A stretch of DNA of 9,710 nucleotides, taken from contig JAACEA010000464.1 in the NCBI GenBank assembly GCA_009936695.1, positions 1-9,710 of the forward strand. Reading direction: 5' to 3'. Below the pieces are notes generated by a model. The model did not search any database, was not told the DNA's origin, and saw nothing but the letters and a program-made list of their open reading frames with translations. Both the position numbers and the translations under genes were made by a program. How positions within the stretch are numbered: the first letter of the stretch is position 1; the number at the start of each line of letters is the position of its first letter. This document shows, piece by piece, positions 1 to 7,608 of this stretch. This stretch comes from Planctomycetia bacterium (GTDB lineage: Bacteria; Planctomycetota; Phycisphaerae; Phycisphaerales; SM1A02).

Positions 1-717
1 GGCGCCGACCGGAATGACGCCTCGGCTGATTCTCACCTCGTCGATCGCGCCGCGAAGTCGCTGATTGAACTGCCCCGAGCTGTTCGTGTGGGCGCCGAGG
101 ATGAGATTCCCCTGCCAGGCGTAGCGGTCGACGTCGCTCCCTTCGTACTCGATGGTCTCGAACCGTCCATCGATTCCGAAGCGAACCGTCTCCGCACGGG
201 CGTCGATCGCAACGCTGACGTGATGCCAGCCGGTGGCCTCGACTTCGAGATACGAGGTGACGCACCAGGTGTCGGCCCCGTCGCCGAACTGGAGGACCAT
301 CTCTCGGCCGCTCAGACCGGAGGGCTTTCCGTACCGCCGATCCATGCCCGTCGGCAGATTGCCTCCCTGGACCACGAAGGCGTAGTCCATCCTCGCGCCC
401 CCGGAATCCCCGGGCTTCCGCTGGACCAGGTACTGACGACGACTGGGGTCGCCCATGGCACCGAGCTGGTCGAGCCGGACCCACGCCTCGATCGTGAAAC
501 TCCCCCGACCCATGGCGAACCGCTGGTCGGGATCCCGCACTCGAACGAAGCCGGTGTCGCCGATCTCGAGCGATCCCCGATTCACCGCACCGAGAATGCC
601 CGGCACCGCGTCGACCCCGACGTCGACGACCACGCCGGAATCCCCTTGCAGGTCGCCTTGCAGATTCGAGAAGCCGAGATTGGTCCCGTCCTCCTCGAAA
701 CGCCAGTACCCCACCGC
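1..717 (-). other. LamG (concanavalin A-like) domain, C-terminal visible part of the left-edge protein
   Basis: Residues 676-914 of the left-edge protein. Landmarks are YWRFEEDG at the entry, [14 protein letters not shown] in the first core strand, [35 protein letters not shown] and [16 protein letters not shown] at the end. The same landmarks occur in order in the LamG domain of the upstream gene (3710-2991), so the two are paralogues. LamG-type folds usually bind carbohydrate or protein, often with calcium; the ligand cannot be told here. Confidence 0.8.
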
Positions 718-2742
718 AGGGAAGAACGGGCCCGATCGATCGATCAGATCGCAGCGATCCGGACGGCCGTTGCCGTTGCAGTCGAGGCATCCGGGGTCGC
801 CGTCACAGGTGGCGATGTCCAACGCGTCTGCGACGCCGTTGCCATCGCAGTCGAGTTCCGGCGCGCAGATCACGCCTCGGAGATTCCACTCGGATGCCCC
901 CAGGTCCACGGCCCCCCCGGGAAGTTCGGGACCGTCCGGAACCGAGGGGTCGTCCACGAACCGCGGGAGTCCGAAGTAGTCCAGCGGAATCGCTTCCGTG
1001 AGATCGCCGTCGAGATCGACGTCCGCCCGATCCGCTGGAACGAGCGTCGCGTCTCCAGCGTCGATTCCAAGCAGACACCCGGTGGCCCGGTAGTCCTCGT
1101 CGCCGGTGCCGCCGACCTGATCGGGCCCCCGGCGGTCGACGATTCCGGCCGGGCCGTCGAACCGGCCCGGCACTTCACCCTCCCAGACCGAGACGTTCGC
1201 CCATCGCAGATCGCTGATCCAGGTCTCGTTTCGATTGGCGATGTCCGGCCAGCGAGCGGCATGATTCCCTCGAACGATGCTGTTGGCGACGAGGCCGGCG
1301 GGATTCACGCAGATTCCCCCGGCGGTCTCGTAGGACTCGTTGTCGACGATGGTGCAGTTCACCACCCGATGATCGATCTGGTGGACATCGAGTCCTCCCC
1401 CCCGCCAGTACGCGAAGTTACCGGCGAAGACGCAGTTGGCGACGACGACGTCGCCGCCTCGAATCCGCGCCCCACCACCGGCATCCGTGCATCGGTTCTG
1501 GAAGAAGCCGGTGTTGACGATGTCGACCGGCAACCGATCCGCCTCCAGTCCGCCGCCCACCCCGTTGCGTGCGATGTTGCGCGTGAAGCGTGAACCGACG
1601 ATCACGAGGGCGGTGCCCTGGTCGGCGTAGACCCCACCGCCGACCTCGGCGGCGTTGTCGGTGAAGATGCACTGGCGAATCTCCGTCGGGATCCCCCCGG
1701 TCCGCAGGCCTCCTCCGTCACTGACGTCGGCGATGTTGCGCTCGAACCGGCACCCGACGATCCGAAGGGAGTCCCCTTGATCGGCGTGAATGCCGCCGCC
1801 CTTCCCGTAGGCTCGATTGTCGATGAAGTCGGCGAACCGGATGCTCGCCGTGGTGCACCGGATGTCGAGTCCTCCGCCATCCCCACCGGCGTCGTTGAAG
1901 GTGAATTCGGCGGTCTCGAGCTCCAGGGTCGTCCCGCTGAACGCGAAGCCGCCGCCACGCCCCCCGCAAACGTTGGAATCGAAGACGCAACGCCGGATGC
2001 TCGCGGTGCCGCTCTCGACGGACACGCCGCCGCCCGGGCCGGTCGTCACGTTGCCGATGAACGAGCAGTCCTCCAGCACGAGGTCGGTTTCCTTGGCAAG
2101 GATCCCGCCGCCCCCGTCGTCTCCGTAGTTGTCACGAAACTCGGTCCGGCGAATCACGAGCGCCGGCGAATCGATCACGTAGATGGCGCCACCCCGGTAC
2201 CAGGAGGCCACGTTCCCCTCGAAGACGCAGTCTTCGATCAGCGGCGATCCGCGACGGGCGTACAACCCGCCACCGTCGAAGGTGGCCTCGTTGTCACGGA
2301 TGATGCAGTTTCGGATGGTCGGCGAGGTCTCGTTGCAGAAGATCCCGCCGCCGTAGCAGAAGAAGAGGTCGCAGTTTCCGGTGCCGTTTCGGAGTTCGAA
2401 CCCCTCGATGACCGACGCCCGGCCCTCCCCATTGGCGAAGACCACCACGCTGTTGTCGTAGTTCGCCGCATCGAGCGTCGTCTTCTCGGGACCGTCGGTG
2501 CTGCGAACGGTGATCGCCTTCCCGTCGAAGTCGACCGTTCCCAGGTAGTTCCCGGGACGAACCAGAACGACATCGCCGTCCTCAGCGGCTGCAACCGCGG
2601 CGGACACCGTGAAGTAGTCGTCCGGAACCACGATCTCATCGGCCCGGACCGATGTCGCCGACAGCAGGCTCGACACCAGCGCAGCCACGATCGGTGCGGT
2701 GGCGGCGAGCCCTCGAGACCAGGCGACGTCTTCGTTCTTCAT
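1..2742 (-). CDS. Secreted parallel beta-helix / LamG protein (partial, C-terminus beyond left edge)
   Basis: An uninterrupted frame runs from ATG at 2742 to base 1 (914 codons, no stop), so the C-terminus is missing. Residues 1-34 look like a signal peptide (hydrophobic stretch, then V-R-A before D-E). Residues 35-129 have the usual entry to a pectin-lyase-like fold ([27 protein letters not shown]). Residues about 130-494 form about 14 coils with a GGG-I/L turn and an FxxN motif, as in chlamydial Pmp repeats. Residues 545-620 (GIDAGD ... DLGASEW) resemble the tail that often follows such helices. Two calcium motifs (631-642, 654-665) lead to a LamG domain (676-914; [24 protein letters not shown]). 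Its start overlaps the upstream stop as ATGA, with GGGGAGA 6 nt upstream, so it is probably translationally coupled. A C-terminal dockerin, as in the upstream paralogue, is likely but outside the window. No catalytic site is evident; adhesion or glycan binding at the cell surface is inferred. Confidence 0.9.
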   Translation of the reverse strand, partial: MKNEDVAWSRGLAATAPIVAALVSSLLSATSVRADEIVVPDDYFTVSAAVAAAEDGDVVLVRPGNYLGTVDFDGKAITVRSTDGPEKTTLDAANYDNSVVVFANGEGRASVIEGFELRNGTGNCDLFFCYGGGIFCNETSPTIRNCIIRDNEATFDGGGLYARRGSPLIEDCVFEGNVASWYRGGAIYVIDSPALVIRRTEFRDNYGDDGGGGILAKETDLVLEDCSFIGNVTTGPGGGVSVESGTASIRRCVFDSNVCGGRGGGFAFSGTTLELETAEFTFNDAGGDGGGLDIRCTTASIRFADFIDNRAYGKGGGIHADQGDSLRIVGCRFERNIADVSDGGGLRTGGIPTEIRQCIFTDNAAEVGGGVYADQGTALVIVGSRFTRNIARNGVGGGLEADRLPVDIVNTGFFQNRCTDAGGGARIRGGDVVVANCVFAGNFAYWRGGGLDVHQIDHRVVNCTIVDNESYETAGGICVNPAGLVANSIVRGNHAARWPDIANRNETWISDLRWANVSVWEGEVPGRFDGPAGIVDRRGPDQVGGTGDEDYRATGCLLGIDAGDATLVPADRADVDLDGDLTEAIPLDYFGLPRFVDDPSVPDGPELPGGAVDLGASEWNLRGVICAPELDCDGNGVADALDIATCDGDPGCLDCNGNGRPDRCDLIDRSGPFFPAVGYWRFEEDGTNLGFSNLQGDLQGDSGVVVDVGVDAVPGILGAVNRGSLEIGDTGFVRVRDPDQRFAMGRGSFTIEAWVRLDQLGAMGDPSRRQYLVQRKPGDSGGARMDYAFVVQGGNLPTGMDRRYGKPSGLSGREMVLQFGDGADTWCVTSYLEVEATGWHHVSVAIDARAETVRFGIDGRFETIEYEGSDVDRYAWQGNLILGAHTNSSGQFNQRLRGAIDEVRISRGVIPVGA
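1261..2355 (-). repeat. Array of about 14 beta-helix coils (GGG-I / FxxN repeats)
   Basis: The repeat lies within the left-edge gene, residues about 130-494. Each coil is roughly 22-30 residues and carries a G-G-G/A-hydrophobic turn followed by a strand ending in C-x-F-x-x-N or a variant (DCVFEGN, RTEFRDN, DCSFIGN, RCVFDSN, GCRFERN, QCIFTDN, GSRFTRN, NTGFFQN, NCVFAGN). The last two coils drift to NCTIVDN and NSIVRGN. The periodic asparagines and cysteines suggest inward ladders. The repeats are similar in protein but divergent in DNA, so this is an old array rather than a recent tandem expansion. Confidence 0.8.
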
Positions 2743-5700
2743 TCACAATCTCCCCACGCCGCGAAGAGCGCTCCGAGATCGGATCCACCGACGATTCCAT
2801 CCCCATCGAAGTCGGCCGTCCCGCTCGCACCCCACTGGGTGAACAGGACGCCCAGATCCGCGCCGTTGACCCTGCCGTCACCGTCGAGGTCCTCGGGACA
2901 GGGCGGGCCTCCGCACTCGTCGGGCACCCCATCGCCGTCTCCGTCCGCGGAGGCGGCGTCGTAGGGACGGTCGAGCATCTCCTCGAGCGGCGTCAGGCCC
3001 GACCGGATCCTGGCCTCGTCGACGAGTCCGCGCACGCCCTGGTTCCACCCGCCGGAATCGTTGACATGGGCGCCGACCGCGAATCGGTGCGCATTGGGGT
3101 TCAGTCCTCGATTCTCGAAGCGCTGCAGGTCCACGACGCCATCCAGTTCGAAGCGGACTTCGGAGCGGATCGGGTCCCAGCCGACCGAAACGTGGTGCCA
3201 GTCGCCGTCCTCGATCTGGAGGTCGCTCAACACGCACCACTTGTCACCCGCGGCGCCGCTCCCGGTGCCGAGGACCATGGCCAGCTGCCGTCCGGTGGGA
3301 AACGGCCCGTCACCGAAGACCCCGAGATCACAGACCTCGTGGATGTTGCCCGCCTGCACGAGGAACGCCCACTCGATCCGGCCGTCCGAGGTGGGGTTCT
3401 TCCGCTGGAACAACCACTGACGCTGGGCGGGCGTCGACGCATCGCTGGCCAGCTCGTCGATCCGCACCCAGGCCTCCGCGGTGAAACGACGGTCGACGAG
3501 ACTCAGATCCCGGTTCGGATCGAGCGTCGTCAGCCGAGAGGAGAAGTCGAAGGTCGCCGAACCGAGATTCGGGTCGCCGGTTCTCGGGATCGAATCGACG
3601 GGCGTCGAGGCCGTCGCGCCGACACCCGAGACGTCGAGGTGCAGCCCGAGGGGCCCGCTGTCCCGTCCGAGGTCGGATGAATCGTCGAACCGCCACCACG
3701 CCACCACGGCGTCACCTTCGAAGCCGATGTCGCACGCATCCGGAACACCGTTCCCGTTGCAATCCTCCGCGAGCCCGGTCGCGATCGCGATCGCGTCGGA
3801 CACGCCGTCGCCGTCGCAATCCGCCGCGCAGGCGTCCGCGAGTCCGTCACCATCGCGATCGACGATGGGCCGAAGATTCGCCATCGGCACCATCGCGTAG
3901 TCGCTGTCCGCGGGCGCTCGGAGACGGAGACGGATCGTTGCATCGCCGCCGCTCTCGTAGTATTCCACCCGGATCGCGCGCCGGTCACCCGCGACCAGAT
4001 CCAGCTCGAAGTCGAAGTTGGGGCCTGCCCCCCCATCTTCCCACTCGTCCACGACCTGGACGTCGTCGATCCAGATCCGGAGCCCGTCATCGGCCTGAGC
4101 TCGGAATCGGTGCAGGCCGGTCTGATCGGCGACGAAGGTGCCGGTCCAGCGAACCGCGAAGTTGTCATTGGGAAGCAGGTCGGTCGGCGAGCCGCCTCCC
4201 CACTCGAAGAAGACGGTCTCGTCGAGTCGGCCCAGCACGAGCTCCGAGAATCGATCCTCGCCCTGACTTCGGAAATAGGTTCCCAGAATGCCCGGCTCAC
4301 CCGCCACGCACTGATCCGGGATGAGATCGCCATCGCAGTCGAGTTCGGGCTGGCACTCGTCGAGCACCCCGTCGAGATTGCAGTCGCTTCCGCCCCGCAG
4401 AAGGTCGAAGTCGTCGGCGAGACCGTTGCCGTTGCAATCGCCCGAACTGCAGAGATCGATCACCCCGTCGCCATCACGGTCCAACACCGGCGTGAACGCG
4501 GAGACCGGGATGATCGTCTCGCGACCACCCGGCACGGTCCACCAGAGTCGACAACGAGCGTTTCCTCCGTACTCGGTGAAGATCGCCCGGAACGCCACCG
4601 GTTGACCGGCGACGAGATCGATGTCGAAGGAACCGCTGCCGGTCCCGGGCTCCGTGGGATTGGAACTCGCACCGAGGACGACGTCCCCGTCGATCCACGC
4701 GCGGAAGCGATCGTCGGCTTCGAATCGAAGGCGATGCGATCCGGTCACCTTCGAGACCAGGGCACCGGTCCATTCGATCGCGAAGAAGTCCTCGTACCCG
4801 TCCGCCACCGGAAGCCCGTTCTCGGTGTCGAACTCGATTCCCGGCTCGATCCTCGTCAGCGAAGGGGGACCGAGTCGCCGTTCGTTGTTCCAGTAGTCGG
4901 CGGCGAGACCGGTCCCGGGCTGAAGCGCGCAGATGTCGAGGATTCCATCCCCATCACAGTCCGCGAGTGACTGGCAATCATCCGGGATGCCGTCTCCGTC
5001 GCAGTCGGTGCTTCCGCCCGACGCGATGTCCTCGTCGTCGGGGATCGAGTTGCCGTTGCAGTCCGCCTCGCATTCGTCGGGCGTGCCGTCGCCATCCACG
5101 TCGGTGCCCGTCCCGCACCATGGCTGATCGCACCCCACCGCTCGGATCGCCCAGTCTCCGTCGCAGCCGGAACAGATCGAGCCCGCAGGCTGGGCCCCCG
5201 TGAGTTCGCCGGGATCGATCGGCCCGGAACCGATCAGCACGAAGCCCTGTCGGGCGAGACTTCCGGAGTCGAACCCGACTCGCCAGCCGGGCGCGTTCTC
5301 GAACCAGAGGCCGACGAAGAAGGAGGTCCCGTCACCGCCCACGTCGATCCCGGATTCGAAGGCGATCCGTCCCGCACCGGTGGCCGACGCCTCGGACTCG
5401 GCCTCGGCGAGCAGCACTGCGTCTGCCGGATCACCGTCGGCATCGGGATCCGACCAGATACCGGCTCGAACGAGCGTTCCGGCCGGGACCTCGATCCCCT
5501 CGTATTCCACGCCACCGATGAAAGGGAACGCGCCCGCGAGGAAGAAGCGTTCCCCGAGGACGACCGACGTGCCACCGCCCCCGACCTGGAGATCGGGACC
5601 GGCGTCGTACGCATAAAGCACGCCCTCGGCGATCTGACATTCGTCGGGGACGCCGTCCGGTTGGCAGTCTTCACTCGTACCGTTGCGGATGTCCGTGGCG

Positions 5701-5825
5701 TCCGGGACACCGTTGCCGTTGCAGTCCGACTCGCCCGCCACGGCGAGCGCCGGCGTCGATCCCATCGCGGTCGCGATCGAAATCACCAGCCGTCGACCGA
5801 AGATCTGTGCCGTGTTGCTGCTCAC
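2739..5825 (-). CDS. Secreted PA14 / LamG / dockerin multidomain calcium-binding protein
   Basis: 1028 residues. Residues 1-30 look like a signal peptide (RR, then a hydrophobic stretch ending A-L-A-V-A). Fourteen DxDGDGxPDxC-type motifs start at residues 34, 53, 242, 255, 274, 289, 449, 463, 481, 496, 656, 669, 688 and 961 and separate the larger domains. Residues 68-230 are a beta-rich domain I do not recognise (ending DWAIRAVGC). Residues 304-448 and 511-655 are two PA14-like domains (FAIEWTG ... [18 protein letters not shown] ... [11 protein letters not shown]). Residues 706-945 are LamG. Residues 977-1028 are a two-loop dockerin ([24 protein letters not shown]) ending in W-G-D-C-E, like the GC-type dockerins of planctomycete exported proteins. 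The start is GTG; an in-frame stop lies a few codons upstream, and the signal peptide argues against the later ATG at 5765. There is no clear Shine-Dalgarno, and a strong hairpin abuts the start. Binding of surface or environmental glycans is inferred; no enzyme motif is seen. Confidence 0.92.
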   Translation of the reverse strand: MSSNTAQIFGRRLVISIATAMGSTPALAVAGESDCNGNGVPDATDIRNGTSEDCQPDGVPDECQIAEGVLYAYDAGPDLQVGGGGTSVVLGERFFLAGAFPFIGGVEYEGIEVPAGTLVRAGIWSDPDADGDPADAVLLAEAESEASATGAGRIAFESGIDVGGDGTSFFVGLWFENAPGWRVGFDSGSLARQGFVLIGSGPIDPGELTGAQPAGSICSGCDGDWAIRAVGCDQPWCGTGTDVDGDGTPDECEADCNGNSIPDDEDIASGGSTDCDGDGIPDDCQSLADCDGDGILDICALQPGTGLAADYWNNERRLGPPSLTRIEPGIEFDTENGLPVADGYEDFFAIEWTGALVSKVTGSHRLRFEADDRFRAWIDGDVVLGASSNPTEPGTGSGSFDIDLVAGQPVAFRAIFTEYGGNARCRLWWTVPGGRETIIPVSAFTPVLDRDGDGVIDLCSSGDCNGNGLADDFDLLRGGSDCNLDGVLDECQPELDCDGDLIPDQCVAGEPGILGTYFRSQGEDRFSELVLGRLDETVFFEWGGGSPTDLLPNDNFAVRWTGTFVADQTGLHRFRAQADDGLRIWIDDVQVVDEWEDGGAGPNFDFELDLVAGDRRAIRVEYYESGGDATIRLRLRAPADSDYAMVPMANLRPIVDRDGDGLADACAADCDGDGVSDAIAIATGLAEDCNGNGVPDACDIGFEGDAVVAWWRFDDSSDLGRDSGPLGLHLDVSGVGATASTPVDSIPRTGDPNLGSATFDFSSRLTTLDPNRDLSLVDRRFTAEAWVRIDELASDASTPAQRQWLFQRKNPTSDGRIEWAFLVQAGNIHEVCDLGVFGDGPFPTGRQLAMVLGTGSGAAGDKWCVLSDLQIEDGDWHHVSVGWDPIRSEVRFELDGVVDLQRFENRGLNPNAHRFAVGAHVNDSGGWNQGVRGLVDEARIRSGLTPLEEMLDRPYDAASADGDGDGVPDECGGPPCPEDLDGDGRVNGADLGVLFTQWGASGTADFDGDGIVGGSDLGALFAAWGDCE
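2742..2897 (-). other. C-terminal dockerin-like domain of the 1028-residue protein
   Basis: Residues 977-1028. Two EF-hand-like calcium loops, D979-D990 and D1005-D1016, are each followed by a short helix, LGVLFTQWG and LGALFAAWG. Acidic side chains stand at loop positions 1, 3, 5 and 12 in both. The chain ends three residues after the final tryptophan as G-D-C-E. Classical dockerins bind cohesins in cellulosomes; in Planctomycetota related domains sit at the C-termini of many exported proteins and their partner is unclear. No cohesin is seen in the window. Confidence 0.8.
2749..2755 (-). promoter_or_regulatory. Shine-Dalgarno GGGGAGA for the left-edge gene
   Basis: GGGGAGA lies 6 nt before the ATG at 2742, inside the last codons of the upstream gene (tryptophan, glycine, aspartate). 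With the ATGA stop/start overlap it decides the start of the beta-helix gene and points to reinitiation or coupled translation. Confidence 0.6.
2991..3710 (-). other. LamG domain of the 1028-residue protein
   Basis: Residues 706-945. It begins AWWRFDD, has the core strand [13 protein letters not shown], then [43 protein letters not shown] and ends [13 protein letters not shown]. It matches the LamG domain of the next gene landmark for landmark, which indicates duplication of this module between neighbouring genes. Confidence 0.8.
3861..4295 (-). other. PA14-like domain 2 of the 1028-residue protein
   Basis: Residues 511-655: [72 protein letters not shown]. These are the characteristic PA14 strands, with the paired aspartates (ADD, D-D) that bind calcium in carbohydrate-binding PA14 lectins. 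It is the better conserved of the two copies. Confidence 0.75.
4482..4916 (-). other. PA14-like domain 1 of the 1028-residue protein
   Basis: Residues 304-448: [72 protein letters not shown]. It aligns end to end with the second PA14 copy, and each copy is followed by a calcium motif ([13 protein letters not shown] and [13 protein letters not shown]). The unit PA14 plus calcium linker was therefore probably duplicated as one block. Confidence 0.75.
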
Positions 5826-5869
5826 GCGGGTGATTCCAGTTCAGGCCGACCTTGTCGGTACTGGAACAT
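5822..5869 (-). CDS. Possible 15-codon leader ORF coupled to the 1028-residue gene
   Basis: ATG at 5869 opens [15 protein letters not shown] and stops at TGA 5824-5822, overlapping the next GTG as GTGA. Its start lies in the 5' arm of the hairpin, so ribosomes translating it would melt the stem and release at the GTG. AGAGG precedes the ATG by only 2 nt, which is too close for a good ribosome binding site. The frame continues that of the preceding small dockerin gene past its TGA stop (5917-5915), so a read-through product of about 31 extra residues is the other reading. In GC-rich DNA a 15-codon ORF can occur by chance, so expression is unproven. Confidence 0.25.
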   Translation of the reverse strand: MFQYRQGRPELESPA

Positions 5870-5873
5870 CACC
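5829..5873 (-). promoter_or_regulatory. Bulged hairpin abutting the GTG start of the 1028-residue gene
   Basis: On the minus strand GGTGA-TG-TTCCAGT (5873-5860) pairs with ACTGGAATCACC (5840-5829), giving a 12-bp stem with a 2-nt bulge. Inside its 19-nt loop a second hairpin forms, CCGAC-AAG-GTCGG (5858-5846). The stem base ends 3 nt before the GTG at 5825. There is no U-run, so it is not a standard intrinsic terminator. It may hide the initiation region of the downstream gene, stabilise a processed mRNA end, or act as a protein-bound site. The pairing is seen in the sequence; the role is inferred. Confidence 0.55.
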
Positions 5874-5914
5874 TCTGGCCGGCGTCGAGGCGCTTCCTCG
5901 TTCCGAAGACGCGA

Positions 5915-6256
5915 TCAGCCCGTGCAGGGGCCCCAGGCGCCGAGAAGATTCCCGAGGTCGGCACCATTGACCGGACCGTCTCCGGTGATGTCCCCGGGCA
6001 CACCCTTCTGTCCCCAATCACCCAGCAGAATGCCGAGATCGGCGCCGTTGACCACACCATCGCAGTTGAGATCGGCGGGGCAGCATTCCGGCGAGGAACC
6101 CTGACTGGCAGCCCGCTCGCCGGACGCACGATAGTCGTCGTTCCGAGGTACGAATCGATCCCCTCGTCCCTTGTCTTCCGCGAATGCGGTGACGGCGGAA
6201 GCCAGGACGAAGATCAAAATGACGATCACAGAGGCAATTTTGACGCTGAAACTCAT
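5915..6256 (-). CDS. Small secreted dockerin-only protein
   Basis: 113 residues. Residues 1-26 are a strong signal peptide (long I/V/L stretch, cleavage after AVTAFA). Residues 27-58 are a charged, probably unstructured linker. Residues 59-113 are a two-loop dockerin: loop 1 D62-D73 (DLNCDGVVNGAD), loop 2 D89-D100 (DITGDGPVNGAD), followed by LGILLGDWG and LGNLLGAWG, ending P-C-T-G. Loop 2 has threonine at position 3. There is no room for a catalytic or binding domain, which is odd because dockerins usually hang on a larger partner. It is the first gene after the promoter at 6300-6327, with GAGGAG 11 nt before its ATG, and is 89 bases ahead of the 1028-residue gene. It could be a competitor or filler for dockerin-binding sites, or a small structural protein; this is inference. 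Confidence 0.85.
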   Translation of the reverse strand: MSFSVKIASVIVILIFVLASAVTAFAEDKGRGDRFVPRNDDYRASGERAASQGSSPECCPADLNCDGVVNGADLGILLGDWGQKGVPGDITGDGPVNGADLGNLLGAWGPCTG

Positions 6257-6267
6257 ATCTCGAATCG

Positions 6268-6273
6268 CTCCTC
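6268..6273 (-). promoter_or_regulatory. Shine-Dalgarno GAGGAG for the small dockerin gene
   Basis: A six-base GAGGAG lies 11 nt before the ATG at 6256, slightly far but the only purine-rich core in the leader. It supports the ATG at 6256 as start, as does the signal peptide that begins there. Confidence 0.5.
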
Positions 6274-6299
6274 AGACACAAGGGAAGCCCGACGACCCA

Positions 6300-6327
6300 A
6301 ATCTACGGAAAATCAGCGCTCAGTCAA
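6300..6327 (-). promoter_or_regulatory. Sigma70-type promoter for the dockerin operon
   Basis: On the minus strand TTGACT (6327-6322, 5 of 6 to consensus) is followed after 16 bases by TAGATT (6305-6300, 4 of 6). It sits in the only AT-rich intergenic gap of the window, between the glycosyltransferase stop and the small dockerin gene, and would give a 5' leader of roughly 35 nt. Position and spacing fit a housekeeping promoter; no start site data exist here. Confidence 0.55.
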
Positions 6328-6334
6328 CCAATTT

Positions 6335-6346
6335 CGGAAATTTCCG
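6335..6346. promoter_or_regulatory. Perfect 12-bp palindrome CGGAAATTTCCG upstream of the promoter
   Basis: CGGAAATTTCCG is self-complementary without mismatch and lies 7 bases upstream of the -35 box. A further GAAATT overlaps it on the minus strand (GGAAATTTCCGAAATTGG). The position suits a binding site for a dimeric regulator of the dockerin operon. It has no loop and no T-run, so a terminator for the preceding glycosyltransferase gene is less likely. The regulator is unknown. Confidence 0.4.
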
Positions 6347-6360
6347 GCCAATGACGCCGA

Positions 6361-7608
6361 TCACCCCCGGATATCACCGGATTCCGGTGCGGCCATCGAA
6401 CCGAGGAGTTCGAGCAACTCATCGCCCTGCTTGCGGGAGTCGAACCAGTCCTCCGCGACCTGCCTCGCGGCGGATGCGGCGTGCATCCGACGGGCGGGAT
6501 CCGAGAAGAATGCGAGGGCGTCGGCGAGCCCCTGCTCATCCCGTTCGTCGACGAGAAGCCCGTTGTCGCCGTCCATCACCACTTCCGGGATGCCGCTGTG
6601 GCGACTCCCGATCGTGGGAAGCCCGGTCGCCATCGCCTCGGTGATCACCAGTGGCATCCCCTCCATGTCGCCATCGCGGGCGGTCACGCTCGGCGCCACG
6701 AAGAGGTCGGCTTCCGCCATCAGTTCCGAAACCTCCCGCCCGGTGCGCCACCCGAGGAACTCGACTCGATCCGAGAGTCCCGACGACTCGACCAGGTCCT
6801 CGAGCGAGGCCCGCAGCGGCCCGTCCCCCACGATCCGCCCCCGAAACATGCTGCGATCACCCGCGAGTCGCATCGCTCGTACGAGGTGCTCGAAGCCCTT
6901 CTTCTCGACCAGTCTTCCCACCGCCAGCAGGATCGGCGGGCCGGTCCGCCCGCCTCGGTCGACGAAGGGGAAGTCGTCGAGTCGAATGCCGAGACGATGC
7001 ACCCGGACCTTCTCCGGCGGCGCGCCTGCCTTCTGAAGCCGAGTCGCGAGGTACTGCGAGTTGGGGAGCAGAAGCGATGCCCGCTCGAAGAGCCGGTCAT
7101 ACACCCGATCACCATGCTTCTGCGTCTCCCGGGTGATGTCGTAGCCGTAGAACGCGACGGACATCGGACCGGAGACGATTCCCGCATCGATCACCTCCAG
7201 CATGATCCGACCCATCGGTCCGAATTCGCAGTGGATCGCGTCGTATCGCCCGCCTCGCCCGATCGCCGACGCGATCTCGAGGATCTGGCCGCTGGCACCA
7301 CGCCACCCGCGAGCGGGATGCACCGCGCCCAGGGCGGCCGCGGGGTCACGGACCAGGCGCGAGACGAATCGAAGCGGCATCCTCGAGATCCGCCCCGAGA
7401 TCGGGCGGTCGATGTTCGCGGCGAGGATCCGACCGGAAAGTCCGGCCCGTCGCTCGCGGTCCGACCACGTCCCGTCTCCCGGCCGGAGCGCGAGAATGTC
7501 GAGATCCACCTCGCGTTCGACGAGTTGAAGGCACTGCTCGCGCACGAAGGTCTCCGAAGCGAGCGGAAAACCGCCGGCGACGAGCAGGATGCGTGGTCTG
7601 TCGGTCAT
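6361..7608 (-). CDS. GT4-family glycosyltransferase
   Basis: 415 residues, normal for a GT-B fold retaining glycosyltransferase. The N-terminal half starts with the Rossmann strand PRILLVAGGFPLASETFV, typical of exopolysaccharide GT4 enzymes, and includes CEFGPMG and FYGYDITR (acceptor side, near residue 155). The C-terminal half holds the sugar-nucleotide site: GRLVEKKGFEHLV (R232 and K237 positioned for the donor phosphates), VGDGPLR, and the E-x7-E motif E316-E324 (EGMPLVITE), then GIPEVVMDGDNGLLV. It should add one sugar to a growing lipid-linked glycan at the cytoplasmic face; donor and linkage cannot be read off. Its ATG overlaps the stop of the sulfotransferase before it (ATGA), and only a weak GGA precedes it, so coupled translation is likely. 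It is the last gene of the polysaccharide operon. Confidence 0.93.
   Translation of the reverse strand: MTDRPRILLVAGGFPLASETFVREQCLQLVEREVDLDILALRPGDGTWSDRERRAGLSGRILAANIDRPISGRISRMPLRFVSRLVRDPAAALGAVHPARGWRGASGQILEIASAIGRGGRYDAIHCEFGPMGRIMLEVIDAGIVSGPMSVAFYGYDITRETQKHGDRVYDRLFERASLLLPNSQYLATRLQKAGAPPEKVRVHRLGIRLDDFPFVDRGGRTGPPILLAVGRLVEKKGFEHLVRAMRLAGDRSMFRGRIVGDGPLRASLEDLVESSGLSDRVEFLGWRTGREVSELMAEADLFVAPSVTARDGDMEGMPLVITEAMATGLPTIGSRHSGIPEVVMDGDNGLLVDERDEQGLADALAFFSDPARRMHAASAARQVAEDWFDSRKQGDELLELLGSMAAPESGDIRG

Noticed and set aside
88..1593. 501-codon plus-strand reading frame
   Set aside because: It is antisense to the beta-helix/LamG gene, has a composition of shuffled codons (rich in R, P, V, D) with no domain, and the opposite strand gives clear repeats and LamG motifs over the same bases.
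1777..2964. 395-codon plus-strand reading frame, and the similar one at 2652-3680
   Set aside because: Both are antisense shadows in GC-rich DNA; both cross the well-supported minus-strand gene junction at 2739-2742 and show no motif.
4110..4970. 286-codon plus-strand reading frame
   Set aside because: It mirrors the PA14 region of the 1028-residue gene and has no recognisable sequence of its own.
5000..5110. Short DNA repeats resembling a CRISPR or minisatellite (recurring gttgccgttgcagtc-like strings)
   Set aside because: They are codon-level echoes of the DCNGNGxPD calcium motif, unevenly spaced, always in frame and variable at third positions.
5789..5825. Tat signal in the 1028-residue protein (RR at residues 11-12)
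   Set aside because: The residues around the pair (FGRRLVIS) lack the S/T-R-R-x-F-L-K pattern; an ordinary Sec signal peptide is the simpler reading.
5846..5858. Intrinsic terminator after the small dockerin gene
   Set aside because: A hairpin is present but no T-run follows it, and the next start codon lies immediately beyond the outer stem.
5852..7036. 394-codon plus-strand frame, and 6481-7899 (472 codons)
   Set aside because: They run antisense through the small dockerin gene, the promoter gap and the glycosyltransferase, whose catalytic motifs are plain on the minus strand.
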